Of a stretch of 64,000 nucleotides of DNA, positions 35,936 through 47,368 are shown in pieces. Under the pieces are notes generated by a model. The model made no database searches. It was given only the letters and a program-made list of their open reading frames with translations, and was not told the origin of the DNA. How positions within the stretch are numbered: position 1 is the stretch's first letter; each line of letters starts with the position of its first letter. The stretch is from Heterocephalus glaber (taxonomy: Eukaryota; Chordata; Mammalia; Rodentia; Bathyergidae). A program made the position numbers and the translations under genes. Location: assembly GCF_000247695.1 (NCBI RefSeq), contig NW_004624805.1, positions 2,847,629 through 2,911,628 on the forward strand, in the 5' to 3' direction.

Positions 35936-36405
35936 AGTTACTTCTGCGCCTCGGTTTCCTGCTCTGTACGAAGAGTGGCTGGCATTCTTAGCCGAGAGGG
36001 TGCTGGAGCGAGTCCGAGGGCAGCCGCCCTGGGTGTCTGAGGCTCGCCAGGAGACACTCAGTACAGTGACCAACTCTGAGGAGGGAATTTATAGGTAATT
36101 TTTGGCTCTGGTACTTTCCTATATTCTTTCAACATTCCTTTTCAACAATATATTTTACTTTAATGATTTATAAGAACAATGATTTTAGAGTGGAAACATG
36201 CTGCTTCTTGGCCTGTGTTTAAGCATTCGGTCTCCTGGGCTTGCTCTGGTCAGTGGTTTTCCGTGTCACAGCCCTGGAGTCTGGCCACATGCAGGTAGTG
36301 CCCTCATCCATACAATGTTCCGGTGCCGTCCAGATACCTCCTTCACTTCCATTAGAACAGTGATCCTAATCTCTACGTGCATGCTAGAGTCACTGGGAGG
36401 TTTTA

Positions 36406-36501
36406 TTTATTTATTTATTTATTTATTTGGTACCAGGGATCAAACTCAGGACCTTGCACTTGTGTGGCAGGAGCCGGAACCACTGAGCTAAATCCCGGCC
36501 C
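36406..36501 (-). repeat. ID-type SINE, antisense (first of a pair)
   Basis: An ATTT-repeat tail followed by GGTACCAGGGATCAAACTCA and ending CTAAATCCCGGCCC is the reverse complement of the GGTACC subfamily. Confidence 0.92.
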
Positions 36502-36512
36502 AAACTGAGCAC

Positions 36513-36622
36513 TTTTTTTTTTTTTTTTGGTTTGTTTTTCGTTTTTTTTGGTACCAGGGATCAAACTCGGTGCTTTGTGCTTGCGAGGCAGGTGGTGGAA
36601 CCACTGAGCTAAATCCCCAGCC
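36513..36622 (-). repeat. ID-type SINE, antisense (second of a pair)
   Basis: A long T-rich tail, GGTACCAGGGATCAAACTCG, then CTAAATCCCCAGCCC. It lies 11 bp after the first copy in the same orientation. The outer direct repeats CACTGGGAGGTTTTA (36391-36405) and CACTGGAAGGTTTTA (36623-36637) enclose both copies. Confidence 0.92.
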
Positions 36623-37439
36623 CACTGGAAGGTTTTAGGTATGCTGGTGTTGGGCTGCTCTGGACCAGTCAAACCCAAATACATGGGGTGGAGCCTGGTG
36701 TCTGCATTTTTAAAGGCTGACAGGGACATTCTGTGTGGAGCAGGTGGTGTGGAGCGGCCTGCTCCTTAGGACTTTCCCTGCCTCCCTCGAGCAGAGCCCC
36801 TCTTCCCAGAGCCAGTCCTAGCAGTGTTTCCTGGCCATCCGCATAGTCAGTCCCCTGGAGAGCTTGTTGAAAATGCCGTTCTTGGGGCCAGACGCAGAGC
36901 ACACGGGGAGAGACTTGACACTGCATGTACAGCTGTGGGCCTCTTATTGGCAGGACCGCGTTCTGGGAGGTGCATCAGTAGGCGATTTGATGTAGGTGGC
37001 ACACGTGGTCAGTGGATGCGAAGCTGAATGCAGAAAGTGAGGTGCTGCCAGCGTGATGCAACATGCTGTCTTACAGTCAACCTAGGAACCACAAGAAGTG
37101 TATGCTGCAGTGATGATAAAGGTGGTGTAGTCCACATGCAGTCATTGGTTATCGAGATCCAGTATGATGTCTGTACGTAATCACATGTGTGTATCTTTAC
37201 AAGGCCAGCGTGGCAGTAGGTGTGTTTCCATCTGCCCCACCACAAGTAGTGAGTTACACTGCAGTGTTACCATAGCGATGAGGCGCTAGGTAGTAGGGAT
37301 TTTCCATCTGCATTTAGTCTGAAGGGGCATTGTCATAGGTGCCGTCTGGGGCTGACTGAAGTGTGGTGCTGTGGCATGTGGCTGCATCTAACAAGCCCAC
37401 TGGATGAGTCTCACCATCAGCCCAGTGTCTCACTGCACA

Positions 37440-37735
37440 CTGGGGACACCTGGGGAGCCTGGAGGAATTTTCATGACTAGGATTCTAACACAACAGCCTG
37501 GACATTAGGATTTTTTAAGTCACTGAAGATCTGGATGTGCAGTTGTGGTTGACGGTCATCAGTAGAGGAATGTCCCAGGGGCAGCAGCATCTTCAGCTGG
37601 AAACTTAATAGAGACCTAAAGTGTGGAGCCCTGCCCAACCACAGTGCCTCAGACTCAGGGTGGCACTTAGCACTCAGCGCCTTAGGAACCCTCAGTGATT
37701 CTGACACTCACGGGGGCTTAGAGACCACTTCTGTT
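37440..37735. repeat. MER5-like fragment
   Basis: 'tagcactcagcgccttaggaaccctcagtgattctgacactcacgg' ... 'ttagagaccactt' resembles a MER5-type terminal region. Diverged. Confidence 0.4.
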
Positions 37736-38114
37736 AAAAGTGGGCTCCCAGAGGTGCTCAGTAGGTCAGACTGAGCCAGGCATGTACTGTAAGTGGTCCA
37801 GGACCACACTGTGAGTCCCCTTAGACCCTTGGGTGTTTCAAAGTTGTAAGGGCCTCAGCATCTCTGGAGTACAACCAGCATCCCTGGTGATCCTGCAGCC
37901 AGCCTGGTGCTGCCATCCCTTAGCCCTTGATGGCAAAACATGCGGCTGTCTTCTAGCCATAGTCAGTGGGACTTGTTTTCCTCAAAGTTGGCCAATAGTG
38001 TGGGAACCTGTTTTTGAGGGTGCTGACCTAACTTTGACTTGAGAGACCAGTCACAGCAGCAGAGAAGGGTGCATTTCTCCATGAATCACATTTCTGCCTC
38101 TTTTTGTTTTGTAG

Positions 38115-41100
38115 GTTCTATAAGCAGCCTGCCTTAGCATGGTCCTCTCAGGCCCAGATTGGTAACGACCAGGTCTGCCGGAGAAGAGGTCAGAAGGCCA
38201 GCAGCTCGCTGGGCCCACGGGACCGGGACGAGCCGGAAGGCAGAGGAGTGGCCCAAGCCCGCAGTCTGCCCGTCCACATGAGGGAGGGTCCATGGGATGT
38301 CAGAGGAAGGACAGAGCACGTGATGAAGAAGGCAGTCTGGGAAGAAGAGCCGAGGATGTCGGGTCCTGCCAAGTGGCAGAATGTAAGCCTCGAGAGCTGG
38401 AACCAGCCAAGGAAGTTAGGGAGGCAGATGTCTGATGGTGGCGGGGAGAAACTGTTTCAAGATCTGTACCCATTCATTCAAGGCGAGCACGCCCTGACTT
38501 CTCAGAACAAAAAGAAATCCCAGTCGTTACCTCGAGTCCTTTCCCCCGAGAGCCTGAGTTACGTGGAAGTTCCCATCGCACTGAATGTTGGACATTTGCC
38601 AGGTGTTCCCAAAGTGCCCCCATGTCCTCCCAGTGGTGCACCCCATCTAGAATCGACCAAAACCTCTGAGAAGGCTGGCACCTCGGCCCCCTTCCCCCGG
38701 CCAAAGTTTGGGAGACCCCTCAAGCCTCCATCTTACAGCTCACACTCACAGCCCAGGGGCGGGGAACGCGGCAGCCCCCAGGACGGCTCCTGCTTCCCCA
38801 GAACCAGTGACCCCGGGCATGAGCCCAGTGCGCCTGACTGTGGCTTGGAGCCCCCAGTTTATGTGCCTCCGCCTTCATACAGGTCGCCCCCCCTGCACAT
38901 CCCAAACCCCTACCTGGAAGATACGATGCCCAAACACATGAGCGGTGGCCACAGCCCACAGCACCATCCCATTGAAAAGCCCAGGGCCAGTGGTCCGCTT
39001 CCTCCTGGCCTCCTCAGAACCGGGAATGAATATGGTGTCAGCTCAGGCTCTCCCCAAAGTCTCCGTCCACACCCTCGTCCTGTCGCCACCTATGAAGGCT
39101 CCGTTCAATACATTCCCTTTGATGATCCTCGGATCCGCCATATCAAACTAGCTCAGCCCCTGGGTTTCGGTGAAGAAGTGAAGTCCGATGACAGACCCTA
39201 TGATGCCTGTCCTGTTCCTGCCCCAGAGCCAGCTCAGGGGAAGAGGCACCGCGATGGTGCCGTTCTGAATGCGCAGAGTCTGACGCCCACACTGGGGACT
39301 GGGACGGGCCCAGCCTTTGTCGACCCTGGCCCGTGGTGGCTCTGGGGCCAGCTCCCGGGGGATGGAGAATATGCAAGCTTCCCCTACCAGAGAGGACAGC
39401 CGGCCCCAGGGGAAGGTGGCCAGCATGGCCACGCAGGGAGCCACGTTTTCTCCCCAGACCCACAGCGCAGTGAGAGGACCTGCGAAACCCAGACCAAGCT
39501 CAGAATGTTTGCAACTGGGATGCAGACCAAGAAAAGTTCAAAGAGAAAACCAAACGAGACTGTATTTTGTTTGGTTTCCATCCCAGTTAAATCAGAATCC
39601 CATCTGCCAGCGATAGATAGGAACAACAATGACTTAAAACAGAGTGCTGATCAAAAGCCCGGGGCTGATAAGAGCCTCGCCTTGCAAGAACAAAGCCTGC
39701 TGAGCTTGTCTTCCAGTGACCTGGAGCTGCAGGCGCTCACAGGGAGCATGGCTGGGCAAACAGAGTTCCCAAAGCAGGGTCTGGGGGTACCAGGAGACAG
39801 ACACGCAGATGAACTCAGGTTCATCCACCTTGCAGAGCACAGAGCACTCCAGTACTCTGGCTCGTGGCCAGGGCACCAGTACAGGGACCAGCAAACACAA
39901 ACCAGCTTCCCCGAAGACTCTAAAAGCTCGCAGCTCCTCCCTGCTGCAAGGCTGGGGGACTTGAGTGACACAGCCCCAGACCCCAAATGCTTAGACCCCA
40001 CTGCCTCTGACCTTCCCGTGCATGTGGCACTAGGGTCCAGTGACCCAAATTGGAAGGCATGCGCCCCTCACCCGAAGGGCCAGATGTCCCTCAGCCCATC
40101 CAGCCACAGTGCTTTCTCCAGGACTTCCCCGTCCGCCACTCAGGCACCTGTGCCGAAAGCTGGCCAGACTCAGCCCTGCATGGATGTCCGTGGGCAGGGA
40201 GCCAGCCCTGTGCCCAAGCCGGAGGTGGTGAAGGGGGAGTCCACAGCAGGCCCCTGCAACAGTAAGCAGCTGTTCGGTCAGTTTCTTCTGAAGCCAGTTA
40301 GCCGGCGGCCCTGGGATCTGATCAGCCAGCTGGAAAGCTTTAACAAGGAGCTTCAAGAAGAGGAAGACAGTCCTGACGGCAGCAGTGGCAGCAGCAGTGA
40401 GGAAAATGAGATAGAACAACGACAGGAAGACTGTGTTGGTTCTAGGCCAAGGAGCTGGGGCTTCCACGAAGACAGCCGCGACGGGAGAGGGGAGCAGCAA
40501 CCGAGGCGCCTGGTGCTGGAGGACCGCGGAGGCTGGTGGGGCAGAGTGGAAAGGGGGTGTGAGACCTGGAGCAGGGAGCCGGGGGCTGGCCACCCGCTGG
40601 CCCACCCCCCATCCCCGGGCTTCTCTCAGGTGGAAGACGGCAGAGGCCAGCCCTTCGGGTCAGCAGGTGGAAGCCTGGTGACAGAGACGCGGGAGTGGGC
40701 AATGGTAAATGGGACAGACGGGCCTCCAGGCGGCCCAGGCCCTGGGAGAAGAGGGGCATCTTCAAGAGCGAGTGACACAAGGCCAGTGCCCCCAGCCTGG
40801 CTGGCCGCCCCGCGGGAGCCAGCAGAAAGTGAGCGGCTCACCGATGAGTGGCTCCCTGGTGCCCTCGGTTCTGTGTGGCAGAGTGGAGTGGTTCCCCCGG
40901 AGCTTCCAGGTGCTGAGGAGGGGGCCACGGAGGCCCCACTGACGCTCACTAGCAAAGGCCGAGGCCTCTCCGAGCCAGACTTGCGGTCCATTGGGCTCAC
41001 GATGAGACCTGAGCCAAGTGCCAGTAAGCTGGACAGGCCTCTGGGAGAGGGCAGGGCAGCAGTAATCCCCCCAAGCCCTAACGAGTCGCTGCAAGCGCGG

Positions 41101-41821
41101 GCGGCAAGGATCCTGGGCATCGAGGTGGCCATGGAGTCCCTGCTGCCAGGCACCGGGACTGCGGGCCCGAGCCAGTCCACTGAGCCAGACACAAGTGTCT
41201 GCAGCCTGGAGCCACCCAGGGAAGGGCCTCTGCCCTCAGTGACCGCGGATGCCTCCTATGGCAGGAGGAAGTGTGGCTGGACCCAGAGCCCCCTCTTTGT
41301 GGGGGAGAGGGCCCCCCAGGCTCCAGGGCACTCGGCTGTGGGCCGGGACCTCGCCAGCCCCGAGCCTCAGCTGGGCAGCCTGGAGTCCAGGTCTTCGGAG
41401 CAGAAGGATGCGGGGCCCAACCCACCCTTCAGGACCACATTGTTCCACGTTATAGAAAGGACCCCCAGCATGTTGGGCTTAGAGAAGAGGCTCCGAGGCC
41501 CTTCCAAAGTGATCGAAAGTTTGCAAGAGAAACTGGCGTCGTCCCCGAGGAGGGCAGACCCCGACCGCCTCATGAGAATGAAGGAGGTGAGCTCGGTGTC
41601 GCGGATGAGGAGCCTGAGCTTCAGGAGCGCAGACCCCACCACGGAGGCCGAGGAAGCAAAGGCCGCTGGGGGCCAGGCCTTGCAGCCCCTGAGCCGGGGA
41701 GACCGGGCGTGGCGAGCGGGGCCTCCGCCCGCCCTCTCCGAGGGCCTCATCACGTGGGAGGAGAACGGGACTGTGGCGGCACCGAGGGAGAGGAGCGAGG
41801 CTCAGCACTTCTGGTGCCCAG
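38115..41821 (+). CDS. JCAD: JCAD coding exon 2 (main body)
   Basis: This single 3,707-bp exon encodes residues 94-1329 and carries almost the whole protein. The acceptor is TTTTGTAG|GTTCTAT; the open frame runs without a break to the donor CCCAG|GTGCGG (GT at 41822-41823). The chain is rich in Pro, Ser and Gly and looks mostly disordered, with no membrane span or enzyme motif. Three PPxY WW-ligand motifs occur at residues 298-301, 340-343 and 346-349. A probable helix starts at LFGQFLLKPVSRRPWD (about 813) and leads into an acidic/serine cluster (about 842-862). Two further dense, conserved-looking segments lie at about 1083-1110 (SLQARAARILGIEVAMESLL) and 1210-1268 (basic, helix-prone). JCAD is an endothelial junction scaffold, so regulated binding by these segments is plausible. 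Reading frame and splice phase are intact, so the gene looks functional. Confidence 0.96.
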
Positions 41822-41947
41822 GTGCGGGGTCGGGGGGCGGGGCTCTGGTGTAACAGACAGGGCGGGCGGCTCCCGCCCATCTGCGTTCGCACAAGATTGT
41901 CCTTCAAAAGATTCTTCATTTCAAAGAATTGTCTAGAATCTTTCCGT

Positions 41948-42063
41948 AAAAATTAAGATCTTGGACCGGGATTTAGCTCGGTGGTTCCGCCACCTGCCTT
42001 GCAAGTAGAAGGACCCGAGTTCGATCCCCGGTACCAAAAAAAAAAGAAAAAATTAAGATCTTG
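41948..42063 (+). repeat. ID-type SINE with perfect 16-bp TSD
   Basis: The body 41964-42047 lies between identical duplications AAAAATTAAGATCTTG (41948-41963 and 42048-42063). It has the GGTTCCGCC core and the TTCGATCCCCGGTACC end with an A-rich tail. It lies only about 140 bp after the large JCAD exon. The perfect duplication marks a recent insertion. Confidence 0.96.
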
Positions 42064-42471
42064 TCACACATTTTAAAGATTATGTCTTTGTAGACATTAA
42101 GTAAACAACTATAAAAATTATCTACCTAAGACAACAATAAAGACAAAACAGTGAAGTATCTGGCATTGCTGCAGGCACTTTGATAAATCTTGTTGGAGAC
42201 CATGGCTTTTGCACTACTATTTCCTCCCAAGATAATAGGCATTCACCCAAAATGACTTCATTGCACTCCATTAGTTTATTAAGAAAAGATATACCAGGTT
42301 GATTTGATGAACTGTCAGTCTTCCTACGCTGTCTCACATCGGCACCTTCTGAAATTCTTTGCCTTGGTTTTTCTGTTGTTACCATCACACCCTTTAGGAA
42401 AGTTTAAAAGATTTAGTAGACTGGACTAACATTCAGCCCTTTCTCAACACCTCAGTCCCAAACTCACCCAC

Positions 42472-42810
42472 TGTATTGGTCCATTTCTGTTGCTGTAACA
42501 GAATACTCGAGACTGGATGATTTAGAAAGAAAGGAGATTTATTTTGGCTTCCTCGTCTGAAGACTGGGAAGTTCAAAATGGAGCGGTCACATCTACTGAG
42601 GACTTTGTGCAAGGCAGGCAGGGGTGTGAAGAGAGTCCCCCTGAGAGGGCCCGAGGGAGGTGCCAGGCTCCCTTAGGCTCTCAAGGTCCGCAGCCACCCT
42701 CAGGACCACGCTGTCCCCTCTGACAGACCCCACCACCTTTCCATGCTTTGTCCTGGGGACCATGCCCAAGTTGTGTTTCGGTGGTGACAACCATATTCAA
42801 GCCGCGGTGC
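42472..42810 (-). repeat. MaLR-type LTR, antisense
   Basis: TGTATTGGTCCATTTCTGTT, 'gaatactcgagactggatgatttagaaagaaaggagatttattttggc' and 'gacaaccatattcaagcc' are the classic antisense MaLR order. Confidence 0.7.
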
Positions 42811-44432
42811 CCCCCTCTTAACTGTGTTTCTTCAAGTCCCCTAAGCTTTGGCTGCTAAGCCTCGGGGGCGGCGTCCTGTCCTGTTGGCCCTTTGTTCTCT
42901 TATCATAACTCCTTTCTGGAGCCTTCTCTGGTTGGAGAAACCACAAGGAAGTTCCCAGTGATAGGAACAGTGACTTTCCCCAAACTCAATCCCACCTTTT
43001 TTGCTCTAACAAAAACAGGGCTGGAGAATTCTAGCAATCTCTGGGCATTGTCCTTGGAGACAGAGTTAATCAGTTATACATCCTCGGAATGACTAGGAAT
43101 GGAGGTAAATATCTAACGGTCCACATCACACACTGCAGACTAGAAGTGGCTGGGCCCTTTGTAGAGTGAGGAAAACTACACCTCTGGGTGAGGCTGCATC
43201 TCCCTGAGCTGCCACGTGAGCCACGTGGCCCACGCTCTCCCCCCTGCTTTTCTGATTTGAAATCCAAGAACTTGGAGGTAGATGGAAAGAGCAGTTGTTC
43301 ATCTGGAAGAAGCTCAGCAGTTTTATTAAACAAAAATAGATGTACTTGGGGAACTTAAATTTCCCCACAAATGCAGTATGACTTTTCCGGGTGTTGGCCA
43401 GTGTTGTTCTGAGGATCCATTTGTCACGGGCCTGTTGGACCCTCAGGGTTGACCAGGCGGGTGTGTGCTGAGGAAGAGGATATCGGGGTGTGGAGACTAG
43501 GCGGGTTTGGTGGAAAAGGTGTGACATTGCCTGTTTCTTAAGCTGTTCAGATTGATTGATTTTAAATTGACATAAAATTTTGTTCACTTATCTTATACAA
43601 TATGTTGATATATATATAGTGGAATTGTTGAATCAAGCTGATAACAAATGCGTAGCCTCACGCAGTTATCATTTTTGTGGCGAGAACACCTAACGTGTAC
43701 ATTTTTACATTTTTCAAGAAGAGTAGCCATCAACGATAGTTGGCGTGCTGTATGTGACCGAGCTGGTGAACTCGTTCCTCCTCCTTAACTGTAGTCTTGT
43801 GCCCTTCAACCAACATTCCCCGTGCCCTCTGCAGACGTCTGCCCCTCTGTAACCACTCTTCTCTTCTAATGGCTCCATTCCTCGTGGGGAGCTGTCAGTG
43901 TGCACGACACATCTTCATTCTTTTTACTCCCCGCTTCCCCCCTCTTGGTCCCCAGATCTTTTGCAAATGGGATCAACGTTTCCGTATTGCACCTATCAGA
44001 GAAATCATTCCGTACTTGTCTGTGTGCGGCTGTCCTGTTTCACCTAACATCACGCTCTCTGGTTTCATCTGCACTCTCACAAATGATGGGATTTCATTCT
44101 TTAGGGTTCAGTAGGATTTTATTGTGTCTGTACCACATTTTCGTCATTCATTTGTCTGTTGATAGACAGGTCTGTTCCATATTTTGATTGTGTGAATAGT
44201 ACTGCGTTGAACCTGGGCATACAGGTGTCTCTTTGATGTAGAGTTTATCTCCTTCAGATACATCCCCAGGAGAGGCATGGCTGGATCATATGGTAGTTCT
44301 ACACTCATGATTTTAAGGAACTTTCATACTATTTGCCATGCTGGCTGTCCTAATTTACATTCCCACTAACAGTGTGTAAGGTTACCTCTTCCCCCCATCT
44401 TCACCAACACTTGGTATCTTTTGTCTGTTTGA

Positions 44433-44526
44433 GAATTTTTTTTTTTTTTTTTGGTACCGGGCATTGAACTCTGGTCCTTGGGCTTTCAAAACAGGCGCCG
44501 TGACCACCGAGCTAAATCCCCGGCCC
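44433..44526 (-). repeat. ID-type SINE nested in the L1
   Basis: A T-run followed by GGTACCGGGCATTGAACTCT and ending CTAAATCCCCGGCCC. The near-identical flanks TCTTTTGTCTGTTTGA (44417-44432) and TCTTTTGTCTTTTTGA (44527-44542) are the target duplication within L1 sequence. Confidence 0.93.
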
Positions 44527-45670
44527 TCTTTTGTCTTTTTGATAACACCAGAGCAATGATATTGTGGTTTTGATTTGTATTTCCTTGATGATTAGTGACA
44601 CTGAAAATGTTTTCATATACATGCAAGGCATCTGTATGTCTTCTTTTGAGAAATATCTATTCAGATCCTTTGCCCATTTTTAATCAGGTTGCTTGTTTTC
44701 TTGCTGTTGAGTTCTTTGAGTTGCTCATGTATTTTGGGATGGTAATCCCTTATCATATGACTTGCAAAGATTTCCTCCCATTCTGCAAATTTTCTCTTTA
44801 CTCCTTTGGTTTCTTTGTTTTGTTTTTTGCTTACTGTGTAGGAGCTTTTCAGTTTTATAGAATCTTATCTGTTTTATTTTTGCCTTTGTTGCCTGTGCTT
44901 TTGAAGTCATAGCCAAAAAGTTCACTGCTCAAACCAAAGTCACTTTCCCTATATTTTCTTCTAATAATTTCATCATTTGGGGTGTTATATTTAAGTCTGT
45001 AATCAATTTTGAATTGATTTTTGTATAGGTGAGAGAGAATGATCTAAACTCATTTTTCTTATGAATATTCGGTTTCCCTAACTATTTATTGAAGAGACTT
45101 GTTTTATCCTGTGTGTTCTTGGTATCTTGGTTAAAATATCAGTTGAGTATAAATGAGTGGATTTATTTCTGGGCTCTCTATTCTGGTTCATGTTTGTAAG
45201 TTCCACTTTGTCCCCTGATGTTTTGCTTACCATAGTTTTGTAGTCAGGCAGTGTGATGCTTCTAGCTTTGTCCTTTTTGTTTAAGATCGACTTGGCTATT
45301 TGGGGTCTTTTGGGGTTCTGTGCAAATTTTAAGGTTGTTTTTCTCTATTTCTATGAAGAAACAGGTTGGTATTTTGATTAGGGACTGAAATGACTCTTTA
45401 AGTCATTTAGGTGGCCCGGACAGTTTGATGATACTTATTCTTCTACTCGGCCTACCCGAGATATCTTTTCATTTACTTGTGTCTTTAATTTCTTTCATTG
45501 GGGTCTTACTGTTTTCAGTGCTCATCTCCTCAGATAAATTTATCCCTAAGGTAGTTTTTGGGTAGCTGTTATAAATGAGATTGCTTTCTTCATTTCTCTT
45601 TCAGTATTTTACTAGTAGTGTATTACTGGTGTTGGTTTTATATCCTGCAGCTTTCCTGAACTCATTTGTT

Positions 45671-45791
45671 AGATCTAACAGTTTTGTTTTGTTTTGTTTT
45701 GTTTTTTGGTACCAGGGATCAAACTCGGGACCTTGCGCTTGTGAGGCAGGCGGCAGAACCACTGAGCTAAATCCCCGGCCCAGATGTAACA
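45671..45791 (-). repeat. ID-type SINE nested in the L1
   Basis: The body 45681-45781 has a GTTTT-repeat tail, GGTACCAGGGATCAAACTCG and CTAAATCCCCGGCCC. The flanks AGATCTAACA (45671-45680) and AGATGTAACA (45782-45791) are the target duplication with one mismatch. Confidence 0.93.
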
Positions 45792-47287
45792 CTTTTTGAT
45801 GGAGTCTTTAGGATTTTGTACATGAAATAGATTGTGTCATCTGCAAACAGGCACAGTCTAACTTTTTCTTTTCCAATTTGGATGCCTTTTCTTTCTTTCT
45901 CTTGCCTAATTGCACTGGGTATGACATCTGGCACTCTGTTGATTAGAAGTGGTGAGAGTGGACATCATGTCTTGTTCTAGATCTTAGGGGAAAAGTTCTT
46001 AACTTTCCTTTATTCCACATGATGTTCGCTGTGGATCTGTCATATGTGACCTGTATTGTGCTACCATGCATACCTTTTACCTAATTTTGTGAGGGTTTTT
46101 ATCATGAAAAGATGTTTCATCAAATGCCTTTTCTGCATCTGTTGATATGACCCTGTGATTTTTTCCTTTGTCCTGTGAATGTGATGTATCACATTATTGA
46201 TTACAGGTGTTGAACCATCTTTGCATCCCAGCCTGAGTACCACTTGATCAAGACGCATTATCTCTGTGATGTGCTGTTGACTTTGCTGGCATTGCCTGGA
46301 GGATTTTTGCATCTCTGTTCACCAGGGATATTGGCCTATAGTTTTCTTTCTGCTGTTGTTATGTGCTTATCTGGTTACATTATCAGGATAATGCTGCTCA
46401 GGTAGAATTGAGCTTAGAAGTATTTCTTCTTCTTTTAATTTTTTAGAATAGTTTGAGAAGAATTAGTACTAATTCTTCTTTAAAGCATTTGTAGGACTCA
46501 GAAGTGGGATTTTCTTTAATGGAGGACTTTTTATGGCTGATTCGGTTTCCTTACTCATCATTGGTCTGTCACAGTTTCTATTTCTTCATAATCGAATCCT
46601 GGTAGATTTATGTGTCCAGGAATTTATCTGTTTCTTCTAGATCATTCAGTTTATTATATATAATTGTTCGTAATAGTCTCTTAGGATCCTTTGTATTTCT
46701 GTGGTGTCAGTTGTAATGTCTCATTTTTTAACTCTGATTTTATTTCATATATTTTCATATATTCATTATTTTTTCTTAGTTTAGCTAAAGATTGTGGATT
46801 TTGTTTTATCTTTTCAAAAAACCAACCCATTGTCTTACTGATAGGCTCTGGGGCCAATTCATGTTTCGGGGATTCTTCTCCTGCACCCTTTTCCCCTACA
46901 AAAGTGTCTCCACTTGATTTGTAAGTGCTAGTTAAAACTTGGCATGGGCTTCCAAAGTGAGTTTCTACATTTATCAGTCCTTCCTCATCCTGAGAAAAGT
47001 CCTGAGGATTGTAAAGGCAGGCAAATCCTGCTGTTAACAAAACCCAGCCGTTTGTAAATATTTTTATGTCTCTGTTCAGGGCCACATATTGCAAGGAGTG
47101 ATTTACAACATAAAAATTCTAGCTCAATAAATTAGACCCCCTCAGATTTTAGCTTGGCCCTTTGCCATGAGTGGGGTCCAGCAGGTATCTGAAAGCACAC
47201 AGATGATACAGATTTTATCTTGAACCAGCTGTTAAGAACACCTCTTCCTAAGTCTTTAGTTTTGTGTATTTTTATTCCTTTAAAGCG

Positions 47288-47368
47288 TTTTTGCAGTGCT
47301 AGGAATCAAATCTGGGGCCTTGTGCAGGCTAAGCATGAGCCCTGTCACTGAGCTTCAGCCCCAGCCTT
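47288..47368 (-). repeat. ID-type SINE, antisense (old)
   Basis: 'gcagtgctaggaatcaaatctggggccttgtgcaggctaagcatgagccctgtcactgagcttcagccccagcc' is a drifted reverse complement of the ID core. Confidence 0.75.

Larger units (their letters stand above)
36345..36735. repeat. MER5-like element split by SINEs
   Basis: The left part ends in AGTCACTGGGAGGTTTTA and the right part resumes at CACTGGAAGGTTTTA, continuing through 'acatggggtggagcctggtgtctgcatttttaaaggctgacagg'. Joined at the repeated word they read as one MER5-type element. The intervening 36406-36622 is SINE sequence. Confidence 0.6.
22835..38114 (+). other. JCAD: JCAD coding intron 1 (15,280 bp)
   Basis: The intron runs from donor GTAAGC to an acceptor in a T-rich run TTTTTGTTTTGTAG. 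It carries MaLR, ID, MIR and MER5 remnants described separately. Stretches such as 25.9-29.5, 31.5-34.9 and 37.7-38.1 kb show no recognised element or gene; their many 60-190 codon open frames overlap on both strands and look incidental. Confidence 0.93.
43540..46760 (-). mobile_element. Old L1 LINE, antisense (3' UTR and ORF2 part)
   Basis: Read on the minus strand, this spans part of the ORF2 reverse-transcriptase region (about 45.8-46.3 kb) down to the 3' UTR (about 43.5-44.0 kb). On the plus strand it shows landmarks of antisense mammalian L1M elements: 'tggatcatatggtagttcta', 'ttgcccatttttaatcaggttgcttgttttcttg', 'tttattgaagagacttg', 'tggatttatttctgggctctctattctg' and 'tgtcatctgcaaacaggcac'. 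All frames are broken by stops, so it is a dead copy. Two ID SINEs were inserted later. It is 5'-truncated and lies antisense within JCAD intron 2. Confidence 0.88.

Noticed and set aside
38104..38114. Possible start of the large JCAD frame at a TTG (38104)
   Set aside because: These bases are the polypyrimidine tract and AG of the splice acceptor. The true N-terminus is encoded at 22554, and the splice phases fit.
46061..46312. 83-codon minus-strand frame resembling reverse transcriptase wording
   Set aside because: It is part of the dead antisense L1 and broken on both sides, so it is not a gene.
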